From Theristus sp. LFF4_11 (lineage: Eukaryota > Nematoda > Chromadorea > Monhysterida > Xyalidae), in contig JASANC010002087.1 in NCBI GenBank assembly GCA_030248135.1, forward strand, positions 1 to 64,000: a DNA stretch of 64,000 bases, given 5' to 3'. The position numbers were made by a program, and so were the translations under genes. Each line of letters begins with the position of its first letter. Position 1 is the first letter of the stretch. The notes beneath the pieces were generated by a model. It was not told the origin of the DNA. It saw only the letters and a list, made by a program, of their open reading frames with translations, and searched no databases. Positions 1 to 12,900 of this stretch are shown piece by piece.

Positions 1-3000
1 GAGTATGAGACGGCGCTGAAAATACTGAACGAGTTCAAAAAATCGCTGACGGTTGGTCGTGCTTGTTGTGTAGTCTTTTTTATTGGTTCTACGACACAAT
101 GCGCGCGGCCAAATTTGAAATCAGATGCTTGATTGGACGCGACAATTTAAAAATTCTAAAAGTGGCCTCCGTACGTAAGATACGATCGGGTCACTTGACC
201 ACACTTTGAATTTTACGCATCAAGCAGGCAGCTAATCTCTTATTACGCATTGAGTCTGCAGATAGAGAAAGATAGTACTTGTTTCTGCAAAAAAAAACAA
301 AAAATCACCGGCAATAGTTTCAAAGATTTTTTCCATCGATTTCTAGCCGAGTGACTACGATTTTGAGTATAGTGAACTGTTGCTTTATGTGAACATGGTG
401 ATACGGGAATCTGGCGCGCTAGTGGACACTTTAAACACCTGGATGAAAACTGCAGCGTTCACATGGGACAAGTCGACTTCATGGAGACAAAAGGTGGACA
501 ACTCTATTGTTTGTTGAACTTTAAATTCCAGCGGTGAAACTTGTAAGAGTGTAAAACAATGAGGTGAGGCCCTTGGTGGTTTTTTGTTTCACGGTCACTT
601 GGCAGGTGGATGGTTTTTTGCGAATTAGATTGTTTGTGAGGGGGAAGATGTAAAATGTAAAGTGTAAAGTTGAGGTGGGTGGTGGTTGTGGGGAGGGGAG
701 GTTGCGGATTCAATGTTTGCAAATTTTTAGCCCAACTGTTGTTCCGCTTGGATCGACTATCGGAGGCGGCCTCGATTTATCATCAGCTAATCGATCGAAC
801 CCCGGAGAATCACGCGTATTATAAAGCGCTAGAGCAGTGCCTTGGTCAAGGTTCGTTGGTTGGTAGTTGTGTGAGTGTGGTGTGGTGTATAAAACGTTTC
901 CACTGTGTTCGCTTGGACAATCTTAAATTTTTAGTAATAACTGAATTCGACCACCATACAATTTGATTGATTCATAGATATTCTCTGCTTTTTAATTTTA
1001 ATTTAATTTTATATTTTTCCAGATTGTGATATTGCCGACGACGAAACGATCGAGAAACGCCTCGAGTTGTATCGAGGCATCCAGTCGCAGGCGCCGCGCG
1101 CCACCGCCTGCAAGCGCATCCCGCTTGGTTTCGTCAAAGGTGCCTGTCCGGATTAGAAATTCCTTTTGACGAAATGAAAATTTTGCATTCGATCTGGATT
1201 TTCGTGTGTTTTCTGATTCAGTTTTTCATGTAACATTGTGTTTTTGATGTGAGTGATTCTCTTGATTATCCACTTTTTTGTGACTCCATTTTCTCGTCAG
1301 GTGCCCGTTTCCTCGAAATGCTCAAATCGTATCTGATCGCCGGCTTTCGCAAAGGTGTACCGGCCTTATTCCAGAACATTCGTTGTCTGTACAGCGATCC
1401 AGCGAAGGTGGGGGCGAGAGTGGGATGGGAGTGTGATGTTTTGCAGATTTTTTTGTAATTTCTGTTGTTGATTATCTTTAAATTTTAATGAATATTTCTT
1501 TAATTTTTGCTTGCTTTTTTAGGCGATCATTGTTGAACAAACGTTGCTGTCTTTCATGAAGTCACTCGAGACGAAGTCGAGGTTTCCGGACGGTCAGTGG
1601 ATTATGTTTTTTTCATTTTGCAATTCACAAAACATGTGATTGGCTGCGTTTTTTGCCGGGCAAAGCGTCCAAACTAATGCCAAGATCACACACCAAACCA
1701 ATGACCACTAAATATGAGTAGTAGTGCAACCAAAAAAGCTTTTATCGATTCAAGTCAAACCACTCGTCACCAAGTTCAAGATTTTTTTTGTTTTTGATCC
1801 CATGTTCAAGTTTAGATGTCACTGTGTGTTTCTGTCATCCATGTGTTTTTGTTTTCACTTGTTGCATCCTGTATTCAGTTATTCAAATTGCACAACTGTG
1901 TATCAAGTAATCATTGCTCAAGTGAAACCAATCATCCAACTGGAAATCTCGCCAAAAAACAAAACAAAACAAACCGTCTCCATCAAAAACCAAAAAAACA
2001 AAACAAACCGTCTCCATCAAAAACCAAAAAACAAAAACAAACCGTCTGTATCGTTCAGACACGGACGAGACGGCCGAAGAGTCGCCGACGACGATCCTCT
2101 GGGTCTACTATTTCCTGGCGCAGCACTACGACCGGCTGAATCAACCGCGCCGCGCGCACGATTGGGTCGATCGCGCATTGCTGCACACGCCCACGCTCAT
2201 TGAGCTGCTCGTGACGAAAGCGAAAATATATAAGGTGGATTGATGTTGGGCGCATTTGGGTTGCGGTCGTTGGTTTGGAGACCGTGGGCAGGGTATTCGA
2301 TCGATCGATCAATCAATCATGGGGTTGTTTGTTCGACATTGACTGCGGTTTCTGTGGTTCATTTTGAAAGATCTATAGGCAGACAGGACGGGAAATTGTG
2401 GAGGGGCTATTTTAAAGTAGTCGGTACGTGTGCGTACAGTCTAACTCGAAACATATCTAACTAGCTGATTGGTTGATGCATGCAATATGTCATATGTGCA
2501 TGAATTGTGGTGGAGGTTGGTTTGAATAGACTCCATTCATCACGTGACCACCAACCAATCAGCTAGTTGGATATGTTGTGGAGTGAGACTGTATACTGGT
2601 TGAGGTTTTCTAAAAACACCAGTAGTGTTGCTATGCCACACAACGAACACGGCACGCGCACACACACGAACCCGCGTGTTCAGTGCATGTCTTCTTATAG
2701 ACGGATATATTTCTGATGATGGGCACAATTTCTGACCTGTTCGTTTTCAGGGCCAAAAACTGTGTCAATATTTCCGATAATTTCTGCCGCTTTTTCTCTG
2801 CCGTCCAGCACTCCGGCAACTTCTCGGAGGCTGCGCGTTGGCTCGAGAACGCGCAGGCGATGGACTCGGCCGATCGATTCATCAACTCGAAGTGTGCCAA
2901 GTACATGCTGCGCGCGGGACTGTTGGACGATGCTGAAGCGATGTGCGCCAAGTTCACACGGGTGAGCGATGGACGCTGGGAAGTTTCAGACGTTCTTGGG

Positions 3001-6000
3001 TTTGGGCTTCGGTTTAGGTCATGGTAAGCGCCGTATTGTCGGTGGCTGGCGACATAGCACCTTGTCAATGCCATGAGAAGTAAACGTGAAAAATTGGAGA
3101 CACAGTCGATTTCTGAGTTATCATGCTTCATGCCACGAAGATTTAGTGGCCTCGCCATTGTGTCATTCAGTTTGCAAAGTACAGTTGTTCTGTAGATTAC
3201 AAAGCGCTCGCTGATTGGCAGCCTATCGTTCGCTGCTGTTGAATTCGGCTCACTAATTGGTCCTGTCCAGTTCGATGCAGCCAATCAGCATGCTAGCACG
3301 CACAAATCGACGACATGTTTTTCAATTTGACTGCACCTGAGCTGACCAGAGCAAAAACTGAACACATTCATGATGCACAACTGTTGTCTCGCAATTTTTT
3401 TTCTTGCAGGAGGGCGTGAAAGCGATGCAGAATCTGAGTGAGATGCAAGCGATGTGGTTCGAGACGGAGCACGCGAACGCGTGTCGACGCCTCGGGCGGT
3501 ACGGCGACGCGCTGCGCATGTGCCACGAAGTCGATCGCGTTAGTGGCGCTGGCTGTTTGGAAATTTGTAGACTTACATTTGAGGCTTGTTTTGGAAATGC
3601 AACTAACAGCTGACTGTTATGTGGCTACCAACCAGGTCAATGCAGACATGTGATATTGGACTAGAATAACCGTGCGATATACGGCATGTCTACAGTCGAA
3701 CCGGGTGAAAATTATAGTGAATCAGCTGATTGGTTGGTGATCACGTGACGCGTGCTTTCTGTTCAAGAATTGCTGTGGGGCGCAGTTTAGTTTGCACAAA
3801 AAGCATGCATCACGTGATCACCAACCAATCAGCGGATTCCCTATAATTTAGAGTTCGACTGTAGTCCGCTGTGGAAAGTGATTGCATAGCTTGGTAACCA
3901 CTGTATGTGTATGAGCAAGTTTTAAAACTTATCATTGATTCCATTACTGACTTGAATCAGCCAATCAGCAAGGGTATTCCATCAAAGCCACGGTTTAATT
4001 GTGCCTCATTATTGATTGTTTTTGCAGCATTTCACCGGTATCATCGAAGATCAGTTCGACTTTCACACGTACTGCGTCCGTAAGATGACCCTGTGCGCGT
4101 ATGTGAGTCTGCTCAGACTGGAGGACGTACTGCGGAGACATCGGTTTTACTACAGGGCTGCACGATGCGCAGTCAAGGTGATGATTTCAGTTTGAAAGCC
4201 GGGATGTATTTTCTTCTTTCTAGTGTGATTTCAAGCTAAAACTTCAAGCTAAAAACTAAACTCCAATTCCCATTGAGGGATTTTATGCAGGTAGATATTT
4301 GTTATCATTGTGCAACTCAAATGATACGATCGCCAAATCAGTTTTACGCAGCAAATCGACGAAGAAAAAACGATAAAAATTTGCAGATTTACCTTCGACT
4401 ACACGAGAAGCCATACGAAGATGACACCGAAAACGAGGAGCACAAAATGAGCGCCAGTGAACTGCGTAAGCAACAGCGAAAGAAGAAAAAACAGGCCGCT
4501 AAGGTTGTTGGACATTTTTAAAGATTTACTATTCACTCATCAGTTTTTTTGAATATGTCTTTTTGTAATAAATCAATTTTGAAACAAAAATGAAATCTTT
4601 GCTGTGGAGTAACCAAATCGGTTTTTTTTCTTCAGCAAGCAGCTGAACAAGAGCAACGCCAGCAGGAGAGTCGCCAAAAAGCGGCCAAGCCCGATCCGGA
4701 CATCGAGGCGTCGCCGTATCCGCCGCTCGATCCGATGACACTGGTCAAGGTGAGTTTTTGGAGTTGTTCATGTGAAAAAGTGGCGAAAATATCATAGCTC
4801 TAAAATTCAAATACTTTGACTGTTGCTGTATCGGCCCGGCCTTACATTTCAATGAATGAATGAATGAAATAAAGAATCTGAATCTGAATGACCACCCTGG
4901 CCATCCCATCTCCATTCAAATGCAGTCACTTTGCGTCTTTGTTCCAGACGGACAACCCGCTGGGTGAGGCGACGAAATTCATCCAGCCGCTGCTCGATCT
5001 GAACTCTGACGAGTTGGACGCGTATACGCTCGGTTTTGAGGTGTTCTATCGGCAAGGTGGGCGATTTTTGGCGTTTTTTGTGGAAATGGAAAGGAATTTC
5101 GTGTAAATTTTTGAGTTTTTCGCTATTCACGCGGTGTTTTTCCGTGCATTTCTAGCCAAAATTCTCCGAATGCTGCAATGCCTGCATCGTGCTCAACAAC
5201 TCGACCGCGACTCGCCGAAAGTGCACGTCTGTCGTGTCAAGTTTCTGTTCTTCTGTGAGTTTTTTATGTTACATTCGCATTGGTTGGTTTATTTATAATA
5301 TTTTGACCAACATTAAATTGGTCTTCCGGACATTCATTCTATAACGTCAGTTAAAAAGTATTGATAAGTGTTTGGTCATTTTCTTTTGAAATACTAAGCT
5401 TTATGCTCAATTATTGTAACTCAAGTAGCTCAAGAGGGGCCCATTAGGCCACCCCACTTTTGTGTCTGATGTTGGAAGGTCCGAAACACAGAAAACACCA
5501 TCATGCAATTTGGCTGATTTCTTGCAAAAGTTCGAAACGAGAATTGACAATTGAAAAAAACACAGTTTACAGACTCAAAAAATGTGCCCACCGACGATGC
5601 GGTCCGCGAGCTCGTTGAGGAGCACCTGGTCGAACTCTTCGATGGTGTCGTGCCGCGTGCGGCGCACCTGAACGAACAGTTCGTGCAGGCGCATCCGGAC
5701 TCGCTCGCGCATCGACTCGCTTGTGAGTTTGATTGATTTTGATGTCAATTGATTTTACCGTTTTTGAATAGTTGAAGCTTTCGAAATTTGTCGTCTCCAA
5801 AAACCGCTGTTCTAACTGCTACAGCGTAGATACAATGCGTCATCGTTTTTGTTGCTACCGCTAATGTTTTTTATGAACGAATTGTCAGCGTATTCATTGA
5901 CTATATGCGCCACTGGTGCTGGCTTCTTGAATGCAGCTTAACTGGATTCATAAACTGTTCATTTAGCGGTGTCGATGCCTACAGTCGAACTCTAATTTAT

Positions 6001-7348
6001 AGAGATGTCAGGGGCACCCATTTGAATGCCAAAAAACCAGCCGTAATCACCAACGAATCAGCAGATTCCCTACCTAATTTCGAGTTGGACAGTATTTGTC
6101 AATTGTTGCAGACGCGGAATGCCGCTGGCTGTTGGATCAGGACCCTACGAAGGCGACCGCCGATGAGCTGAGGCGATGCTTCACGAACGCGCACGTGCTC
6201 GCGGAGCAGCCGCTGTATTGGAAGGTCGGCAGGGGGGGCACTGGAATGGAAACACCAATTGCAAATTGAGCTGATTTTGGCCTTGTGCTTTTGCGACTTC
6301 ATACACGACGCTGCAAAGAAAATCGTCCTTTGCTGAGATGATTTTGTCATTGCGCTTTTGCGACTTTTAACTTTATACGCGATGCTTGAAAGAAAACTAC
6401 CCAATACTGAGATGATTTTGGCCTTGTGCTTTTGCGACTTTATACGCGACACTCCAAAGAAAATCATCCACAACTGAGATGATTTTGGTGTTGTGCTTTT
6501 CCGACTTTTAACTTTATACGCGATGCTTGAAAGAAAACCACCCAATACTGAGATGATTTTGGCGTTGTGGTTTTGCGACTTTTAACTTTATACGCGATGC
6601 TTCAAAGAAAATCGTCCACTGCTGAGATGATTTTGGCGTTGTGCTTTTCCGACTTTTAACTTTATACGCGATGCTTCAAAGAAAACCACCCACTACTGAG
6701 ATGATTTTGTCATTGTGCTTTTGCGACGCCGCAAAAAAAACCGTGCACTGCAGGTGTGTCGTCGCTACGTGAAACTGCTATCGGACGGTCGCCTCGGTCC
6801 GCCGCCGTCGCACGTCGACGTGGACGAGCTGTGCAAGTTCTACGTGAAGCTCTTCCCGGAGGCGAACTATTTCCGCGACTGTCTCGTCAAGCGACGTGCC
6901 GCCGATCCGCACGCGGCGCCGATACAGAACGGCGAGGTCGACGCGAACAACAGCGACGTGAACGTGGTCGGTTCTTTGGGGAGAGAGCAAAGTGCAATGT
7001 GCTTCGGTGTTATGCAGGGTGGGTTCAGAAAGTGCACCCTGTACACGTGTAGATACCTGCCACGGTTACTGTAAATTACCGTAACCGCGGAGGGTTACGG
7101 TAATTTTTGCGCAGCACCGCAACCGCCCGTGGCTGAACCGTGTCGCACAGTTACCGTTCCGGTGTGCTTTTTATATTTATCGTATTGTTGCCGTATCGTC
7201 GAAAATGATCGCTCCGACAAACAGCTGGTGTGATACCATTGTGTTTTATAAAATTGAAATTGTGACTAATACAATCTGTTTCCATTTTCAGCAGCTGAAT
7301 AAAAATGGCAATAGCAACGACGATTTCGGCGGTGGTACGGAGGAGTGA
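1..7348 (+). CDS. NAA15: N-alpha-acetyltransferase 15, NatA auxiliary subunit (5' partial)
   Basis: NAA15 anchors the NatA catalytic subunit NAA10 to the ribosome, where nascent N-termini are acetylated. The window opens inside the TPR region. Exons: 1-51, 347-493, 731-844, 1023-1139, 1301-1407, 1523-1592, 2059-2234, 2809-2961, 3410-3538, 4028-4177, 4387-4503, 4636-4749, 4948-5056, 5156-5254, 5573-5722, 6112-6224, 6754-6966, 7292-7348 (TGA). Recognisable family stretches are [40 protein letters not shown] and a Lys/Arg-rich linker near 4440-4500. Phases agree at every junction except within exon 347-493, which needs one extra base (see finding). The donor after 6966 (GTCGGT) is weak; reading on would stop at 7074. 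Acceptors are ordinary CAG/TAG. The family assignment is secure; exact ends of the last two exons are less so. Confidence 0.95.
1955..2046. repeat. A-rich short tandem repeat in NAA15 intron
   Basis: Roughly three copies of a ~32-bp unit containing CGTCTCCATCAAAAACC lie directly before the acceptor of the exon starting at 2059. The intron carrying it is 466 bp. Confidence 0.7.
2435..2593. mobile_element. Family B MITE (TA-flanked, mariner-like), copy 1
   Basis: The ends read TACAGTCTAACTC and GAGTGAGACTGTA and are inverted repeats. Inside are the inverted blocks AGCTGATTGGTTG and CACCAACCAATCAGCT. It lies in an NAA15 intron. TA at both ends suggests Tc1/mariner-type insertion; no transposase is present. 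Confidence 0.8.
3691..3863. mobile_element. Family B MITE, copy 2 (best preserved)
   Basis: Ends are TACAGTCGAAC and GTTCGACTGTA. The inner arms contain TGATTGGTTGGTGATCACGT and its inverse, with CACGTGATCA in both arms. The whole 173 bp can fold into a hairpin. It sits in the NAA15 intron 3539-4027. Confidence 0.88.
5980..6094. mobile_element. Family B MITE, copy 3 (internally deleted)
   Basis: Starts TACAGTCGAACTCTAA and ends TCGAGTTGGACAGTA. The left inner arm is replaced by unrelated sequence; the right arm keeps CACCAACGAATCAGC. It ends just upstream of the NAA15 exon starting at 6112, so it abuts the acceptor region. Confidence 0.7.
6240..6720. repeat. Minisatellite in NAA15 intron, unit about 65-75 bp
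   Basis: About seven imperfect copies. Each contains TGAGATGATTTTG, then TTGTGCTTTTGCGACTTT, then TATACGCGATGCTT and AAAGAAAA. Some copies carry an extra TAACTTTA, which gives two unit lengths. The array fills nearly all of the intron 6225-6753. Confidence 0.85.
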
Positions 7349-8353
7349 AACCCCAAATAAAAAAAACTCGATGCTTTTTGCATCTTGACGAGAAACAGTT
7401 CATTTCGCCGGCGTTTCTGTCCTCTCCTCTGCCTCTGCACAAACGATACAGCATCAAACATTCTTTTATCAAGCTGAATTTCGCAAGTTACAGCATTTTC
7501 AACTTGAACTCTAGATGGATTTAAAAAACTACGGTTGCATGTTGCAGTCAGCATGTGTGTTGTTGTGCCTGGAGAGCTATTTTTGCACATTCGTAACATG
7601 CACTGTTGAAGTTCATGGAAAACGCGTTTTTTTTGCAACGTTGTTTTTGTTGTTGTTGTTGATTCCGCTTGTTATGGCGTTTTTTCTCCATTTGCCTGAC
7701 GCGCACGCATTTTTTGAAATTGAAATTTTGCATTGTAAGTAAACTGCTGAAACAAACAAATTGCAAACCTGTACAATTATGAGTGTGCTTTTTGTTTTAT
7801 CGCTTTTCCATTACTTTTTTCAGCATCAGTTCGTGTTAGAGCTGCAGTTATCTTTGGGGATTTGGAAACTGGTTTTTATTAAAATCTTCCCGAACGTCTT
7901 TAAGTAGAATCACTGACAATAACGTCAGCCTACCGCTGAGGCTTTATGCATGGTCATGGTGTGAACGAAAAGTTTCAGATTTCAAACTTTTTTTATCTGA
8001 ATCTACGGTAATTTAGTTTTTTATTACCCGGCACGGCATACAATTTTTGGATAAAAGCTGACTAGTTTTATCTTCATCCTGTTCGCAAAGGTGTTGAACA
8101 TTTTTAGAGAAAGGACATCTTGTGCCTTTTTGTAAACGGATTGAGTTTCTTTATCGCTTTCACAAGGCACTGAAGGTTGGTTTTATTATGGATTTTGATT
8201 TTTTTGTTTAAATAGTAGTAGCGTTATGCTCCCCTCTGACAATTTTCTATTTGCCTGCCAATTGTTAAAAATTCCGGTAAAATAGTAATTCAACTTTTTC
8301 ACTTATTTTGGCAGGAAAATTGTCAGGGTTTTTTTCGAGAGAAAAACGCGTTG

Positions 8354-8490
8354 TATAGTCGAACTGTGAAACATGGGAAATATACGATTGGCTGGAGCTG
8401 CATCGAAGTAGTTGAACCAACCACCAATCAGTGAGCCCGATTCAAAACCGGCCAATCAGATGATTGTCTATGATTTACAGTTTGGCTATA
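8354..8490. mobile_element. Degenerate family B MITE
   Basis: Begins TATAGTCGAACTGTGAAA and ends TTTACAGTTTGGCTATA. Internal CGATTGGCTGG and GGCCAATCAGATGATTG keep the family pattern. Confidence 0.5.
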
Positions 8491-9574
8491 TTGTGTCTAT
8501 TGTTCTCACCCAACAAAAAAAACTGCTGAAACCGTCAAAAGACTGCTAGTCAAACTTCACGGTAGAATATTCGCGGCGCAAAATTTCATTGATATTTTCT
8601 GTTGCCAATTGTTACAGTTGATTGAATTTGGCTTTTTTTGTGTTTGTTGAATTTATTGGTCCTTTTCACCAACTCGCTGATTTTCAATTTTTTTTGATAC
8701 CGGCTTTTATCATTAGTGCAGTGTTCTAGTTCGTAGTAAGCCGATAATTTTTCAGAAATTTCTGTATTGAAAATGTAAATCAGTTAGTTCGTTGGACTCT
8801 ATTTCTTATGGCTCATCATATGAATAAACACGCTTTTGTTTTTTGCTCCGTTCCCTGGTATTTTTCAACAACAAATTATATAGTCCGAAATTTACCGGTA
8901 GTTCATGCTTAGCAGGATTACTTCAGCAAACTTTTGTGGTTTTTTATTACTTGCTTACTTGCGTGTATTTTTGTGGAATATTCTGGCTAAAAATCTTATA
9001 ATTCTTACATTTCAATTTTATATTTATTGGTTTCGAATACTGTGTGCGCGAGGCAATTGCACAATTTTTTTGGTGTTTTTGTGAGTTCTCCCTTTTTTGT
9101 CGTTTTTATTGTGAAAAAAGTGATTTGCACTGAACAACCGTATTTCTGTGCCCGTAAACTGGTTCCGTTTTTTTTCGCATTTTTTCTATCATTCAAAGTG
9201 TCAGTTTCACTCAAATACTGATTACAGTTCTAGGAACCGTTGTTACACTGTTGTTCGTTTTTTGCCATCAAAGAAAAAACAATAATTCAGCGCGTTTTTG
9301 GTTTTTTTATTATCGATTGATTTGCTGCACGTAACGATTCCTTTGATTCATAGATAATAATATTTGAGGAATAATGGAATGATGCGATTGCATAAAAGAA
9401 GATGAAGTAATAGAAGTTTGTCTATTTGTTGACATTGTTGTCGGTTTCCCGATCTTTTTCCGACATTCGGTGTGCAGTTCGTTCAAAGCACCGTTTGCTA
9501 TTGCTATTGGTTTCTTGATTGGATTGGAACGTGGTTTTTAGTTCGTTATTTTATTCATGTAATATCTGTGGTTG

Positions 9575-9808
9575 TGCGACTTGATGCGTTTGCACGAGCG
9601 GTTAGGAAATTAGCTTCATGCTCGACACGTCGGCAATTCAAGATTGGCTGCAGTGTCCCCCGTTGTATCTCAGTAGTGTGGCCACTTTGACAATTTTGAA
9701 GTCCCGCGTCAAGTATGAAGAGACTAAGGTCCGTTTTGTACCATTTTGAAAGTACCGCATCAGCTATGAAACTGATTTTCTATCTATGCGCGTATTCGTG
9801 TCGCAGAA
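9575..9808. mobile_element. Family H MITE, diverged copy
   Basis: Left end GTGCGACTTGATGCGTTTGC and right end TATCTATGCGCGTATTCGTG with TCGCAGAAC. These match the inverted ends of the clearer family H copies near 44.2 kb and 58.9 kb. It ends about 125 bp before the PIP4P start codon. Confidence 0.55.
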
Positions 9809-9931
9809 CTAGAGAAAAATAACAATGACCTTTGAATTAGGCGCAGGGGTTCCGTAGGAGCTGCAATCGCGTTCGCAATTAGTTTCGAATTTTGTGGTCG
9901 ATTTCGGCGGAGCGTTTTTTTTTAATTTTCA

Positions 9932-12900
9932 ATGTCCAAGATGGCCGACGGTTCCGAGCGAACGCCGCTGCTGAATACGGACGCGGACAGCATACAACAG
10001 GAAGAGGTCACTGGTAGAACCGGTTGGTGGTTTGCTGTTGCTTTTTGAATTCTGTTGAATAATGAGTGCCTCCTCATGCACTCGCACGCGCTTAAGGCGC
10101 TGGCATAAGAGCTCGAGTATGAGAACCATGAATACGCCAGTATGGACGGGTCGTGTACCGAACGTTAATTATGTTTGACACAAGTTTTAACCTCAAATAT
10201 CTTTAATTCTGAGACTTTGCAGAAGAAGCACCATCGACGGCGCATGAGACGTTCGATAGGTCGCTTGAGTCTGCGCCGCCGTCTTATGACAAGGTTCGTT
10301 GTGTTAATCAAGCTGTGCATGAAAGTTAGGTCTGGCTAGCATTCGATGCAGAAAAATATGTGATTGTCGCGTTATCAGCTATGTGAAAACGAATTTCAAA
10401 TTTTTCAAATTTCACACAAATTTCACAAAAGCAATTTCACAACGAATGGTCGAATCCTTCCGCCAAGACGGATCTATGCCCCTCTCGACCTGCTCTCAGT
10501 TCATTGGAATCAGTTTAAACGCAGACAGTGATCACTTTTAAGAACGATAGACTAAGTCGGTCAGATTTCATAAATCACACAAGCAAGAAAACCGCTAACA
10601 GTCCAGAATTCCGACTGAGTTTGACGAATGATCGTGCCTAAAGCGGCATGCATGACGTAGTATTTAGTGACGCGTGGATGTGTTACATTATACAGCTATG
10701 CGGTCACTAAATACTGCTTCATGAATGCCACTTGATGATTCCCAAAACCCACGGCATGCATTTCTCTACGTCTACATAAAAATCATGAAACTCATCCGAC
10801 AAGAACGTTAAACAGTCAGTCAGTTTTAATTCTGCAGTGCACGGCATGATACCAGAGAAGTGTAAGACACCATGAGCAGGCAAGCGAACGCAAAACAATC
10901 AATCGATCCGCTCCACCACACAAAAAACGAACGAAGCGTCACTTCGCAGGTCGTAGGCGGCGCTGCGGGCGCCTCGATGGGCGGTCCGACGGTGACGTGT
11001 CGCGTCTGCCAGGGCACCGTCAGCATCGAGGGCAAGATGCACCAGCACGTCGTCAAGTGCGAGCACTGTCACGAGGCGACGGTGAGGCGACCGCTGGCAT
11101 TCTCGGATTGCTCTGTTGTTGTTGTTGCGGCTGGCCAGTGCTTAAGTGGACACTTGCTCCGGCGTGTTGCGCCGACCGCTGCACGGCAGTCATATCGGCT
11201 GCTTTGCCTGCGAGTAGGGTTGGCACAGGAAAAAAACCGGTTTCTTTTCCGTTTTAAAACCGGTTTTTTTTCAGTTTTTTTTCTTGAAAAAATAAAGAAC
11301 CGGTTTTTTACCTTAAAAATTTTCAAACTTCGTGGTCAAAAATCACAACTCTTCGTTTGATTGATAAAATGTAAAATTATATTTTTGAAAAAACGGTGCA
11401 GTGAACTGTATCGAACTGAACTGGGGAAGCATCATTTTGCAGAAGCTTTTGTGGCAAGGGTCAAGTGAAATACGATAAAGACAAGGTCACTGCTAAACAG
11501 GGTTTTTTTTCGTCAAATTTTTCTTGCGTCAATTGACGCAAACGGTCGAAAAATTTTGCGTCAGCACAAATTTTTTTGCGTCAATATGATACCAGTCTAA
11601 ATCAAACAAATAACGATAAAGAAGTAATATTTTTGCGTCATTCATCACTAAAAGTAGCGGTTTTGACGCCTGTGGTCAAACAACAAAGCGATTTGGCATT
11701 TCACAACCCCTGCTGCGCAGAAACAAAGCTTTACGGGGGCTAGGCTTTTTGTGGCTTTTCAGTTTCTAGACTTGATTTTTAGATCTGTAGAGCTTCTATG
11801 ACGACACCTGTTCAGACTTGTTCAGTTCAGATTAGAAACAAAACGAAGAACAAAAGGTGCAGCTAGGTGGAATCTAGCTCAAGATAGGAGCTAGGTGAAC
11901 CTAGAAACGGTCAAAACAACAATATACGCCACGGTGTTGTCACATCGAACCGTCAACATAACACTGGACAACAATATTGAAAACAAACGATGAATCAGCT
12001 GACCATGCCATCCATCACATTTGCATGATATGCATGCATTGTCAGACAAAATTATAAGAAGTCCGTGGTCTGCGCCGAAGGTGCGGAAAAATTTTCAATC
12101 AGTGCATAAATAACCCAAAAATGGCCTTATGACGTCTTCGAAATTTGTTTGCGTCAGCTGACGCAAACGGCCGAATTTTTTTGCGTCAGCCCAAATTATT
12201 TTTCGTCATTGACGCACGATTTTGCGTCAAAAAAAACCCTGCTGCTAAACTAAGTGGATATGCAAGCTAACTGACGATGTTGTCGATTTGCAAAGGGTAA
12301 CTGATGAAATGTTATTTTTCAAACGCAATCCGCCACCGGTTTCACTTTGCAGTTCTGCAAATCTCGCCCCCTAATCGGGTCAGCTATCCGGTCTCCTTGC
12401 AACCGTCCCTCCCCGCTCCCCACACCTACACGGTCACTGCCCAGTCTTTGTTTTCAATTTATTGAACGTGCTGCCCTGGAAACCAATAAAAGCGAAATTA
12501 ATTTGATTTGAAACAAAAAATTGGGTAGCATTTGGTGGCAAAAATAGCATATTGGGTCGGTTGTATGCCCGAAAACAGCATTTTACGCTGCTCAAAATCA
12601 CTAATTTTGATGTATTTCCTATTTTGAGTTCAAGATGCCAAGTTCTGAAAAGTTTAGGAGCTGGGAAGCATTCGGTTTTTTATGGTTTTAAAACGGTTTT
12701 AAAACGGAAAAGAAACCGGTTTTTTTCCTGGCAATATAAAAAACCGGTTTTTTACCAACTCTACCTGCGAGCTCCGCGAAAATGGTACACGCGTTTAGCG
12801 CCGCTGTCAGTCGGATGCCAAAGAGAGCACCGACCCGGTGGTAGCAGTTTAGAACCATTCTTGATTGGTTCGCGTACGTCGTCGCCTGGGCGGCACCGTT

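Larger units (their letters stand above)
7349..9931. other. NAA15 to PIP4P spacer, no gene seen
   Basis: T/A-rich sequence with only short open segments that resemble no family. An AATAAA lies at 7356-7361, only 8 nt after the NAA15 stop, and another near 8823; either could serve the 3' end. A degenerate family B element (8354-8490) and a family H element (about 9575-9808) lie here. Confidence 0.6.

Noticed and set aside
10007..10013. Donor GTCACT at 10007 for PIP4P exon 1
   Set aside because: It would put the next exon out of frame; GTAGAA at 10014 gives consistent phase and the expected Glu-rich to PPSYD reading.
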